From Chloroflexota bacterium (GTDB lineage Bacteria; Chloroflexota; Anaerolineae; Anaerolineales; UBA11579): DNA of 35,830 nt. The stretch lies in assembly GCA_023485685.1 (NCBI GenBank), contig JAMCZK010000023.1, positions 7,249 through 43,078 of the forward strand, in the 5' to 3' direction. A program made the translations under genes and the position numbers. Every line of letters starts with the position of its first letter. Within the stretch, counting starts at the first letter, position 1. The notes beneath the pieces were generated by a model. The model saw only the letters and a list, made by a program, of their open reading frames with translations, did no database searches and had not been told where the DNA came from. Of the stretch, positions 8,313 to 16,505 are shown piece by piece.

Positions 8313-8485
8313 CAGATCCTTTTCACTCGATTCACAATGCGGTTCAAGACCTCGCGGGTCGCCTCCTCTTTGCTGAGGTGTGAGCCGGGTTTCTTCATGG
8401 GCCGCGTGTTGCCGTCAGTATTGGCTTGTTGCCGAGCGATAATAAAGGGTGTGACGACGACAGGTTTTTCTATGGGCTTAGGCAC
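8312..8485 (-). CDS. Small basic protein of unknown function between murC and murB
   Basis: A 57-codon frame with a GTG start at 8485, preceded by an excellent ribosome site (AAGGAGGAG, 4 nt spacing). It overlaps the last 8 nt of murC, and its TGA shares one base with the murB ATG. The product begins (M)PKPIEKPVVVTPFIIARQ, has a polar middle (NTDGNTRPMKKPGSHLS) and ends in a basic, helix-prone stretch (KEEATREVLNRIVNRVKRI). It has no signal peptide or membrane helix and I recognise no domain. The strong site and double overlap argue that it is translated as part of the operon; it could instead act mainly as a coupling leader for murB. Confidence 0.65.
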   Translation of the reverse strand: MPKPIEKPVVVTPFIIARQQANTDGNTRPMKKPGSHLSKEEATREVLNRIVNRVKRI

Positions 8486-9872
8486 GCTTCTCCTCCTTTT
8501 TCTTTAGCGAAGAAAACAGCTCGGAGCTCATTTCAATTGCATCGCCGGCGGACATCACGATCAAGACATCGCCGGGTTGCAGATCGGCCAGCAGCGCGTC
8601 GTGGGCATCGGACAGTGTCGGAATGTACCGCACTGAAGGATGGTGAATGGACTTGACGAACCCTGGCATGTCAAAACCAGCAGGTTGTTGCTCGCGAGCA
8701 GCATAGACATCTGTGACGATGACATTGTCCGCGTCATGGAACGCCTGCTCGAAATCGTTCTGCAAGGTCCGGGTGCGGCTATAAGTATGCGGCTGCCAAA
8801 CTGCGACAATGCGGCGCTTGGGATATCGCGCTCGAGCGGCAGCTAGGGTGGAGCGGATCTCAGTGGGATGGTGGGCGTAATCGTCAATAATCAGGATGCC
8901 ATTGGCTTCGCCGCGTACTTCGAAGCGGCGCTCGGTGCCGCGGAAATCCGAAAGCGCCATTGCGGCTTCAGGGAGGGAAAGACCGAGGAGATCGGCAACA
9001 GCGAGGGCTCCAAGTGCGTTCAAGGCATTATGGTGACCGGGAACCTGCAATTTCACTTCTACGAGTTCTTCAGACGCACGCATGGCGACAAACGAGATCC
9101 CCGCGGCCTCGGTTGCTTTGTTTGCTTTCATCCAATAACCGGAAAATGGGTGATTTTGGGAATAAAAGCGTGTCTGCTTGCCAATGGACTTGGCGTAAGC
9201 AAGCAATTCAGATGCACCGGAATCCTCATCGCAGGCGATTAGTGTTCCATCTGGCTGGATGCGATCGACAAACTTTTCGAACGCATGTTGAAAATCGCGC
9301 GGCGTGGGAAACAAATCCGGGTGATCATGTTCGACGTTGGTTACCAAGGCGATCTTTGGAGACAAGCCCAAGAACATGTAGTCGTACTCATCGGCTTCGA
9401 TGACAAATAGTCGCCCTGCCCCGGCTGCCGCATTGGCGCCCAGGTTTTGCGCCACGGAACCGATGATGTAGCCGGGTTTTTGGTTCAGGGCGGTCAGCAT
9501 CCAGGCGAGCATGGCGGTGGTGGTTGTCTTGCCGTGCGAGCCGGCCACGGCGATCACTTGCTGGTTGGCAAGCAATTCGCCCAAGAATTCAGAACGCTTG
9601 AAAACGGGCACGCCTTTGGCACGGGCAGCCTGTACCTCGACATTGTCCTCACCCACCGCGGACGAGCGGATCACCCGTGTAGCGCCGTTTACGTTGCCCG
9701 CGGCATGACCGATGTTCACCGTGACGCCGACCTGGCGGAGCGACTTCGCTAACGCCGAGTCCTCGCGGTCCGAGCCGGTCACGTGTTCACCGCGCTCGAC
9801 CAGGACGCGCGCGATGGCCGAGAGCCCAGTGCCACCAATGCCAATGAAGTGCGTGGTATGCCTCGCGTTCAT
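8478..9872 (-). CDS. murC: UDP-N-acetylmuramate--L-alanine ligase
   Basis: Mur ligase that adds L-Ala to UDP-MurNAc; 464 residues. An N-terminal Rossmann loop GIGGTG (11-16) binds the UDP substrate, the ATP loop is GSHGKTTT (111-118), and the central domain has EADEYDYMFL and NVEHDHPDLF. The C-terminal domain carries FRGTERRFEV and DDYAHHPTEI, both typical of MurC. Its start overlaps the CvpA-like gene by 4 nt (ATGA). The codons for ALSDFRG contain the sequence that reappears inverted inside murB; here it encodes conserved residues, so murC is the donor. Confidence 0.97.
   Translation of the reverse strand: MNARHTTHFIGIGGTGLSAIARVLVERGEHVTGSDREDSALAKSLRQVGVTVNIGHAAGNVNGATRVIRSSAVGEDNVEVQAARAKGVPVFKRSEFLGELLANQQVIAVAGSHGKTTTTAMLAWMLTALNQKPGYIIGSVAQNLGANAAAGAGRLFVIEADEYDYMFLGLSPKIALVTNVEHDHPDLFPTPRDFQHAFEKFVDRIQPDGTLIACDEDSGASELLAYAKSIGKQTRFYSQNHPFSGYWMKANKATEAAGISFVAMRASEELVEVKLQVPGHHNALNALGALAVADLLGLSLPEAAMALSDFRGTERRFEVRGEANGILIIDDYAHHPTEIRSTLAAARARYPKRRIVAVWQPHTYSRTRTLQNDFEQAFHDADNVIVTDVYAAREQQPAGFDMPGFVKSIHHPSVRYIPTLSDAHDALLADLQPGDVLIVMSAGDAIEMSSELFSSLKKKEEKRA
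8939..8967. repeat. 29-nt inverted repeat, murC (donor) copy
   Basis: Plus-strand sequence identical to the minus strand of 7543-7571. On the coding strand it specifies part of the conserved MurC segment EAAMALSDFRGTERRFE, so this is the ancestral location. Confidence 0.9.
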
Positions 9873-10384
9873 ATCACCACGATCACTACCAGCGTGAAGG
9901 CTACAGCGACAGCAAAGTAGACGGCCGGGATGCCTAACCAGGCAGGCGGCATGTACGCCAGCAAGCCCAACAGGTCCTGGCTGGGGGCGGATACCCAGGG
10001 GAATGGATATTGGAAAAGGTCCAGGTAATACAACAGCGAACCGAAAAGGAAATAGCCATTAATTGCACCCACAAGGATTCCCAAAATAGAATCCTGGATC
10101 TTCTCGCGGATTAGTGTGTCGGAAAGACGGCGCCACTTAGGCACCTGGTACCCAAAGAAACCGAAGAAAATCATGATCAAAGCTCGAATGGTGAAATGGC
10201 GACCCGGGCCACCTGCATCGAGCCAGGGTTTCATGAGTGGGACGAACTCCAAGACCACAGTGATCACAAAAATGCCGAGCACCAGGCTGAAGGTGACTAG
10301 CAATTCTTTGGACCAGCCGCGCAGGAAGCCGATGATGGCAAAGACCACCACAAGCGCGTAAAAGAGGGTGTTCAAAGCGATCAT
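9869..10384 (-). CDS. CvpA-like membrane protein inside the dcw operon
   Basis: A 171-residue integral membrane protein with four to five predicted helices. It starts MIALNTLFYALVVVFAIIGF followed by LRGWSKELL, the helix-then-R-G pattern of the CvpA (colicin V production) family, and ends in a long hydrophobic helix. CvpA proteins are poorly understood; some affect envelope integrity. It overlaps murG and murC by 4 nt each (ATGA junctions), so it is translated with cell-wall enzymes and an envelope role is likely by context. The match is on general pattern, not a hard motif. Confidence 0.65.
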   Translation of the reverse strand: MIALNTLFYALVVVFAIIGFLRGWSKELLVTFSLVLGIFVITVVLEFVPLMKPWLDAGGPGRHFTIRALIMIFFGFFGYQVPKWRRLSDTLIREKIQDSILGILVGAINGYFLFGSLLYYLDLFQYPFPWVSAPSQDLLGLLAYMPPAWLGIPAVYFAVAVAFTLVVIVVI

Positions 10385-11523
10385 ACTTGCCTCACATTCT
10401 TGCTCCGGAGGGCAGCGCGAGCCTGCCTGCCCAGGCCGCGCAACAATTCGGCGATGCGTACTGCCGCATCCGGCTTGGCTAACGCGGCCATGGCCTCACC
10501 CATCTGGCTCAGTTGGGATCTGTCGTGGAGCAAATCGAGAATGGTGTCCGCCAGGGAGTCTTGCATCCGTTCATCCGGCAAGATCACGGCCGCGCTGCGT
10601 TCTTGCAGGTAAGCCGCGTTCACGTGTTGCAAATGCTCGCGGAATGGGATGGGTACCAAAATTGCAGGCAGGCCAAATTGGGGTAGCTCGCCCAGGGTGG
10701 ACGCGCCTGCCCGGCAAACCGCCAGATCCGCGGCAGCCAATGCCGCGCCCATATCCCCATGCAAATAGGGGAAGGCGTGATAACGGGCAGCAAGGTTGGC
10801 TGGTAACTTTTCCTGCGCAGCTTTCACTGCTTCCCAATTTCCAGTTCCAGTCACATGAATGATCTGAAGCTCTGCCAACAGTTTTGATAATTCAGCAATC
10901 AAAGCCTGGTTGATTGATCGAGCTCCTTTGCTGCCACCAAACACAAGCAATATCGGTACATCTTTTTCGAGACCAAAATGCTTGATTGCATCTGCCTTTT
11001 TCCAACGCGTAATCTCCGACCGCAGCGGATAGCCAGTCGCCTTTACCCGTTCCGGCTGACGGAAATACCTGCGTGCCTCTTCGGCCACCACTGCGATTAC
11101 GTCCGCAAAACGTGCAATAAGACGCAGGGTGAAACCCGGTTGTATATCGGGCACGAAGGCCAGAGTTGGCACGCGGCTGCCGACCAGCGCTACAGGCGCG
11201 GCCACAAATCCGCCGGTAAAGAAGAGAACGTCCGGCTGGAATTCAGCCAGCAGACGGCGGGCAGCGAAATAACCGCGCAGCAGTTGCCAGAGATTGCCCG
11301 GCAACTGGGCAAGCCCAACGCCGTGCAATCCGGCAGCAGGCAGCGTGCGCATCTGGTATCCGGCGCGGCTCACCAGGTCCTCCTCCATGCCGCCTTCGCC
11401 CCCCACCCAGAGCAGCTCCAGGTCTTCATCGCCCGATGTCTTTTCATCGAACAACTCTTGAAGCACGGCGAGCGCGGGATAAACCCCACCCCCGCTCGCT
11501 CCGGCGGCCACGAGCAGTCGCAT
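10381..11523 (-). CDS. murG: UDP-N-acetylglucosamine--lipid I transferase MurG
   Basis: GT-B glycosyltransferase that converts lipid I to lipid II on the inner membrane face; 380 residues from the ATG at 11523, which has GAGAGGA upstream. The first glycine loop reads AAGASGGGVYPALAV. The position held by His in the common GGTGGH motif is Gly here. The second loop LVFGGSKGARSINQAL and the donor-site region RAGASTLGELPQFGLPAILVPIPF are typical. Its first 26 codons are overprinted by the 3' end of ftsW in another frame. It overlaps the CvpA-like gene by 4 nt. Confidence 0.95.
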   Translation of the reverse strand: MRLLVAAGASGGGVYPALAVLQELFDEKTSGDEDLELLWVGGEGGMEEDLVSRAGYQMRTLPAAGLHGVGLAQLPGNLWQLLRGYFAARRLLAEFQPDVLFFTGGFVAAPVALVGSRVPTLAFVPDIQPGFTLRLIARFADVIAVVAEEARRYFRQPERVKATGYPLRSEITRWKKADAIKHFGLEKDVPILLVFGGSKGARSINQALIAELSKLLAELQIIHVTGTGNWEAVKAAQEKLPANLAARYHAFPYLHGDMGAALAAADLAVCRAGASTLGELPQFGLPAILVPIPFREHLQHVNAAYLQERSAAVILPDERMQDSLADTILDLLHDRSQLSQMGEAMAALAKPDAAVRIAELLRGLGRQARAALRSKNVRQV

Positions 11524-12727
11524 CCAAGATCCTCTCTTCCTGTTGTTGCTGAGCGCGCGAAACGCGCGCAATGTTCATCAAAATTCCCAGAGCCACCAGA
11601 GTTGCCAGCAGGCTAGAGCCTCCATAACTGATCAGCGGTAGCGCATTCCCGGCAAAGGGCACCAAACCAACCATCACTCCCATGTTGATGAAGGCTTCCA
11701 GCGTGATCCATAGCGTGAGCCCGGCGGCCAGCAGCGACCCGAACATGTCTGGGGCGCGGCGCGCAATAGTGAGCCCGCGCCACAAGATGAAGGCGAATAG
11801 CAATATGACGAATAAAACACCCAGCAAACCGAGTTCTTCGCCGATCACGGCAAAGATGCTGTCCGTGGGCGGCACCGGCAAGCCGGTAACTTTCGTTTCG
11901 GCCTGTCCCAGCCCGACCCCGAACCAGCCACCCTTGACGAAGGCCTCATAGGCGCGTAGAACGTGGTCGTTGGCTTGAGTCAGGTTTTGGAAACCGGTCA
12001 AATAATCGCTTACGCGCGTGCGAGCTGTGAGGCTGACTTGCATCAGAACGAAAATAACAATCGGTGCGCCCCCTATCACCAGGGCAATCTGCTTCAAGCT
12101 GCCACCGGCAAGGAAGAACAAAATGCCGCCCATGATCACAATTGTGGCCGCGGCACTGATGTCCGGCTGCATGTAGATTAGCCAGGCAACACCGCCCACG
12201 ATGCCAATCAATGGCCCTAAGCCATAAGTCAGCTTGCTCAATTCCGCGCGCTTCGAATACAGCCAGACCGACAAATAAATAATCGCGACCACTTTGGCCA
12301 GCTCGCCCGGCATATAAGAGCCACCGCTTAAAGCACGCGAGGAGCCATAGCGCACTTCACCGATAATCAGCACGGCCAGCAAGGCCAGGGCAGCCAGCAC
12401 CATCATAGGAACGGCATATTTGCGGTAGAAGTGGTAATGAATCTGTGACACGACCAACGCGGCTGCTAAGGCGATGCCGATGTTCATTAGTTGGCGGAAG
12501 AACATGTAGGTAGGGTCACCGAAATTCACCAGCGAAAAGTCCGCGGATGCCGAATACACCATCAACGCACCGAAAATCAGCAGGGTAAACACCCCAAGCA
12601 GCAAGGGCACATCGAGATTGAGTTCGAGGAAAGGCCAGGTCTGTCGCTTGCGCCGGGTGCCGCGAGGACGCTCCACGCGCGGCTGCGGTTCTTCGATCTG
12701 AATGTCGTCAAAAGTCTGGTCGCTCAT
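11444..12727 (-). CDS. ftsW: SEDS-family peptidoglycan polymerase FtsW
   Basis: Polytopic SEDS glycosyltransferase that polymerises lipid II at the septum with FtsI; 427 residues. A basic cytoplasmic N-terminus (about 1-30) is followed by roughly ten hydrophobic helices. Conserved SEDS features are visible: GSYMPGELAKV near residue 130, a large extracellular loop with GWFGVGLGQAETK, DSIFAVIGEELGLLG, and GNALPLISYGGSSLLATL near the end. The strongly basic C-terminal tail (from about EERILDATARG) lies in DNA shared with the murG start, an 80-nt overlap that is long for this operon. The start overlaps murD by 4 nt. Confidence 0.96.
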   Translation of the reverse strand: MSDQTFDDIQIEEPQPRVERPRGTRRKRQTWPFLELNLDVPLLLGVFTLLIFGALMVYSASADFSLVNFGDPTYMFFRQLMNIGIALAAALVVSQIHYHFYRKYAVPMMVLAALALLAVLIIGEVRYGSSRALSGGSYMPGELAKVVAIIYLSVWLYSKRAELSKLTYGLGPLIGIVGGVAWLIYMQPDISAAATIVIMGGILFFLAGGSLKQIALVIGGAPIVIFVLMQVSLTARTRVSDYLTGFQNLTQANDHVLRAYEAFVKGGWFGVGLGQAETKVTGLPVPPTDSIFAVIGEELGLLGVLFVILLFAFILWRGLTIARRAPDMFGSLLAAGLTLWITLEAFINMGVMVGLVPFAGNALPLISYGGSSLLATLVALGILMNIARVSRAQQQQEERILDATARGRRSERGWGLSRARRASRVVR

Positions 12728-14094
12728 AGCTGGCTCACCAAGTAGCGAAAATGGCCTCCGCGTTCTTCAAAATCAACGAACTCATCGAAACTCGTGCCGC
12801 CTGGAGATAGCAACACCACGTCTCCGGGTTTTGCGGCCTTAGCGGCGTCTGCGACGGCTTCGGCCAAATTAGTGGCGATGGTTACCGGCAGCTTTGGAGC
12901 CTTACGTTGGAAAACACTACTGACCATCTCTGCCGCTTCCCCAAACACAACTACATGATGGACTCGATGCTTGGCCAACTCAGCCAGGCTTTCCCACGGC
13001 AGCCCTTTATCGCGCCCACCGAGCAAGAGTACGATAGGCCGCTTGAAGCTGCGCAAGGCAGCCTCCGTGCGCTGCGGCGCAGTGGCGATTGAATCGTTAA
13101 CCCAATCGGCCCCGTTCACTTTGCGCACCCATTCGAGGCGATGTGGCGCCCCGCGGAAACCGCGCACGCCTGCGCGCATGGCTTCGTCGGATGCACCCAC
13201 CGCGCCAGCAATGGCGCAGGCCGCCAGAATATTCTGCAAGTTGTGCTCCCCGATTAATTCGATCAATGAAAGCGGAAACACCGTCTTTTCATTTGTTTCG
13301 TTACGGAGCCATATTCCATCACCACGCACAAAACTACCTAACTCTCCAAGTGGCAAGCTTTCCCTGCCAAAAGACCATAGCGTTCCCTTGACATGAGCAG
13401 AAAGCGCCCAGGTGGCCTCATCATCGCGGTTGAGCACGGCGATATCTTCTTCGGCCTGGTAATCCAGGATGCGTAACTTGGCGGCAACGTATTTTTCCAT
13501 GGTGTGATGGCGGTCCAGGTGGTTGGGTGCGATATTCAAGACGGCGGCGACATGAGGAGAGCGAGTCATCCACTCCAATTGAAAACTGGAGAGCTCGATC
13601 ACCGCAAGATCCGTTGCCTGCATTTCATCACCACTGCCAATCAGCGGGTTGCCTATATTGCCGCCCACCCAAGCGCGGCGGATCCTATTCCCTTCCATCG
13701 CTTTCAAAATCCGACCCACCAGTGTGGTTGTAGTAGTTTTGCCCGCCGAGCCAGTGATGCCAATTACCGGGCAGGGCGCCAATTCCAAAAAGATCTGTGA
13801 ATCGTTTGACACCTGGATACCGAGCTTTTGTGCTTCGGCTACCAGTGGAATATCGTTGGGTACTCCACCAGATAGGCACAACAGATCAACTTCATCCAAA
13901 ATTTCGAGAGGGTGCCCAGCCAGCTGCCATTCCACTGGCAGACCGCTCAACCGTTGCTGTGCAGCGCGGAGTTGCCCCGCCGGCCGCATATCGGTTAGCA
14001 GCACCCGGGCGCCATGGGCGACTAGATAAGCCGCCAAAGCCGTCCCCTGTCGCGCAGCTCCCACGATCACTACTCGCCGTCCTTCCCAATCCAT
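12724..14094 (-). CDS. murD: UDP-N-acetylmuramoylalanine--D-glutamate ligase
   Basis: Mur ligase that adds D-Glu to UDP-MurNAc-L-Ala; 456 residues. Visible features are the Rossmann start VVIVGAARQGTALAAYL (8-24), SGGVPNDIPLV (75-85), the ATP loop GSAGKTTTTT (115-124), and the central-domain NIAPNHLDRH. The C-terminal domain has LLLGGRDKGLPW and LLSPGGTSFDEFVDFEERG, where MurD normally has LSPACAS-FD. It lies 4 nt after mraY and overlaps ftsW by 4 nt. Confidence 0.97.
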   Translation of the reverse strand: MDWEGRRVVIVGAARQGTALAAYLVAHGARVLLTDMRPAGQLRAAQQRLSGLPVEWQLAGHPLEILDEVDLLCLSGGVPNDIPLVAEAQKLGIQVSNDSQIFLELAPCPVIGITGSAGKTTTTTLVGRILKAMEGNRIRRAWVGGNIGNPLIGSGDEMQATDLAVIELSSFQLEWMTRSPHVAAVLNIAPNHLDRHHTMEKYVAAKLRILDYQAEEDIAVLNRDDEATWALSAHVKGTLWSFGRESLPLGELGSFVRGDGIWLRNETNEKTVFPLSLIELIGEHNLQNILAACAIAGAVGASDEAMRAGVRGFRGAPHRLEWVRKVNGADWVNDSIATAPQRTEAALRSFKRPIVLLLGGRDKGLPWESLAELAKHRVHHVVVFGEAAEMVSSVFQRKAPKLPVTIATNLAEAVADAAKAAKPGDVVLLSPGGTSFDEFVDFEERGGHFRYLVSQL

Positions 14095-14098
14095 GGCA

Positions 14099-15091
14099 TC
14101 AAACCACTGCCAACGCCACGCCTACCATAGCGAACAACAGGCTTACCAGCCAAAACCGCTGCACAATTTGGGTCTCGCTCCAACCAGAAAGTTCGAAATG
14201 CAAATGCAGCGGGGACATCTTGAAGATGCGCCGCCCGCGGGTGAGTTTGAAAAAGCCAACCTGCAAAACTACGCTGAGGATCTCGGCGGTGGGGATAACG
14301 GCGATGATTGGATAAAGAATCCAGTGCCCGGTCATCAGGGCTACCACGCCCAGCGTGGCGCCCAGCGCCATGGCGCCGGTGTCGCCCATGATCAATTGCG
14401 CTGGATGCACGTTGAACCACAGGAAACCAAACAACGCGCCAACCAGCGTAAAACAGAATTGCGCCAGGAAGACCTGGCCCTGGATCAAAGCGATACCCCC
14501 AAAGGTGGCAAACGCAGTAGCAGAGATCAAGCCTGCTAATCCATCCAAGCCGTCAGTGAAGTTTACGGCATTGGCGGAACCGACAATGATGATGATGGCA
14601 GCAGGGAAAAACAACAGCCCTAAATCGAATTCAGCGCGAAAACCTGGCAGGAATAAATGAGGCACGTGCAAAATATCGCGCAACGCATAGGCTAACAATG
14701 CAGCCAGCAAGATCTGCAGGATGAATTTATCGCGAGGGCGTAACCCTTCGCCGATTTGGCGCTGAGTCAGCTTGCGAAAATCATCCACGGACCCCAGCAA
14801 ACCGAAAGCGATCATGGCGCCCAACGGCACCAGGATGGAGCGCCCCACTCCACTGAGTCCGATCAGCGGCACTGCGTTCAATAGAATCGTGACCAGCAGC
14901 ACGGGGAGGATAAACATGACTCCGCCCATGGTGGGCGTGCCGACTTTAATCGCATGGCGTTGCGGCGCTTCCAGGCGGATACTGTCGCCGATCTTCAAGC
15001 TGCGCAAAATACGGATCAGCGGCCCACCCCATATGACAGTGAGCACGAAGCTGATGCCAGCCAGAACCAGCGCGGTAGGTCCGCCGTTCAT
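14099..15091 (-). CDS. mraY: Phospho-N-acetylmuramoyl-pentapeptide transferase MraY
   Basis: Polytopic enzyme that transfers phospho-MurNAc-pentapeptide to undecaprenyl phosphate, giving lipid I; 330 residues and about ten helices. The catalytic Asp pair is in GSVDDFRKL (103-104), the nucleotide-site motif NFTDGLDGLAG is at 177-187, and the C-terminal HLHFELSGWSE carries the His cluster of the family. The N-terminal GTPTMGGVMF is also typical. The start overlaps murF by 4 nt (ATGA). Confidence 0.97.
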   Translation of the reverse strand: MNGGPTALVLAGISFVLTVIWGGPLIRILRSLKIGDSIRLEAPQRHAIKVGTPTMGGVMFILPVLLVTILLNAVPLIGLSGVGRSILVPLGAMIAFGLLGSVDDFRKLTQRQIGEGLRPRDKFILQILLAALLAYALRDILHVPHLFLPGFRAEFDLGLLFFPAAIIIIVGSANAVNFTDGLDGLAGLISATAFATFGGIALIQGQVFLAQFCFTLVGALFGFLWFNVHPAQLIMGDTGAMALGATLGVVALMTGHWILYPIIAVIPTAEILSVVLQVGFFKLTRGRRIFKMSPLHLHFELSGWSETQIVQRFWLVSLLFAMVGVALAVV

Positions 15092-16500
15092 TGCCGTGCC
15101 TCCAATTCGGGCACGATCTTGTCCATTTGCACAGCTCTTGATCCTTTTACTAGCACAACGTCGCCTTTCACCAATGAATCCTTCAAGTAATCCAACGCCT
15201 GGTCGGTGTCTTCAAACTGCGTAATCGCTTTGGCATCTAGCCCCGCTGCTTTGGCCGTTTCTGCAATAATGCGCGCCCGAGGCCCCACAGTGATCAGGAC
15301 ATCCGCAACCTTAGCAGCCAGGGTGCCAACAAGGCGATGCCCTTGCTCTTCATAGGGGCCGAGTTCCAGCATGTCGCCCAACACTGCAACCTTGCGGCCA
15401 TCCAGCTCCTCCAGCAGATTTAGTGCCGCCACTGTAGATTCAGGCGAAGCATTGTAAGTATCGTCAAGTAGCAATGACCCATTTTTCCCCGGCACTGCCA
15501 TTAAGCGCAACTGTGGATTGCCTATGCGCAATCCTGCAAGAATTTCGCCCCAACTCAGTCCTTCTTCCAGACCAACAGCGGCTGCCCGCAAGGCAGTATG
15601 CACAGAATGCCTTCCGATCAAAGGGATGCGCACATACAAGGTCTCGCCAGCATAGTGCAGCCGGAAACGGACTCCATCCAGGCCCAGACCTTCCACCTCG
15701 TCGGCCCACAAATCCGCCTTGGGGTCCAGCCCGTAGAAGAAGACCCGCGCCTGCGTTTCACCTGCCATACGCTTGACCATCGGGTCGTCTGTGTTGAGAA
15801 TGGCTACCCCTTCCTTGGGCAACGCGCGTACTAATTCGGCCTTGCCAGTGTAAATAGCCTCCTGGGAACCTGCCCGCTCGGCGTGCACGGTGCCGATATT
15901 GGTAATCACGCCAACCACTGGCAGCGCAATATCTGCTAGTAGGGCGATCTCACCCGGAACATAGAACCCCATCTCCAGGACGGCGCGTTCGTAGTTTTCG
16001 GTAATCGATAACACGTTCAGCGGCAGGCCGATCTCATTGTTGTAATTCGCGCTGGACTTGAAAGTCAGATATCGCTGGGCCAGTACCTCGGCGGCCAGTT
16101 CTTTCGTCGTTGTTTTGCCCACGCTACCTGTCACGCCGATCACGCGCAGTTTCAATTTTCGACGCCAGAAAGCTGCCGCCCTCTGCAGTGCAACCAGGCT
16201 GTCATCCACCAGCAGGCACAAGGGATACTGCGCTTTGAATTCAGCAGGTTGGCGGCCGGCCCGCAAATCCAGCACGCGCAAATCTCCGGCAGGTTGGCGC
16301 TGCACCAATGCTAACAGCGCCCCTTTCGCAAAGGCTTCGGCCACGTAATCGTGCCCGTCGGCGTGCTCACCTTTTAAGGCCACGAACAGCATGCCGGCTT
16401 CTGCATTGCGCGAATCGTGGATGGCGCCCGTGAGCGGTTGCTCGGCTTCCGGCGGGCGCCGGCCGCTGATCGCTTCGAAGACATCGGCAATTGTCAGCAT
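15088..16500 (-). CDS. murF: UDP-N-acetylmuramoyl-tripeptide--D-alanyl-D-alanine ligase
   Basis: Mur ligase that joins D-Ala-D-Ala to the UDP-MurNAc-tripeptide; 470 residues. The substrate-binding domain has DSRNAEAGMLFVALKGEHADGH (29-50), the ATP loop GSVGKTTTKE is at 125-134, followed by ITNIGTVHAERAGS. The C-terminal domain has DDTYNASPESTVAAL and AVLGDMLELG, both MurF-specific. It starts 5 nt after ftsI with no murE between them, so the step before MurF must be encoded elsewhere in the genome. Confidence 0.97.
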   Translation of the reverse strand: MLTIADVFEAISGRRPPEAEQPLTGAIHDSRNAEAGMLFVALKGEHADGHDYVAEAFAKGALLALVQRQPAGDLRVLDLRAGRQPAEFKAQYPLCLLVDDSLVALQRAAAFWRRKLKLRVIGVTGSVGKTTTKELAAEVLAQRYLTFKSSANYNNEIGLPLNVLSITENYERAVLEMGFYVPGEIALLADIALPVVGVITNIGTVHAERAGSQEAIYTGKAELVRALPKEGVAILNTDDPMVKRMAGETQARVFFYGLDPKADLWADEVEGLGLDGVRFRLHYAGETLYVRIPLIGRHSVHTALRAAAVGLEEGLSWGEILAGLRIGNPQLRLMAVPGKNGSLLLDDTYNASPESTVAALNLLEELDGRKVAVLGDMLELGPYEEQGHRLVGTLAAKVADVLITVGPRARIIAETAKAAGLDAKAITQFEDTDQALDYLKDSLVKGDVVLVKGSRAVQMDKIVPELEARQ

Positions 16501-16505
16501 ATTTC

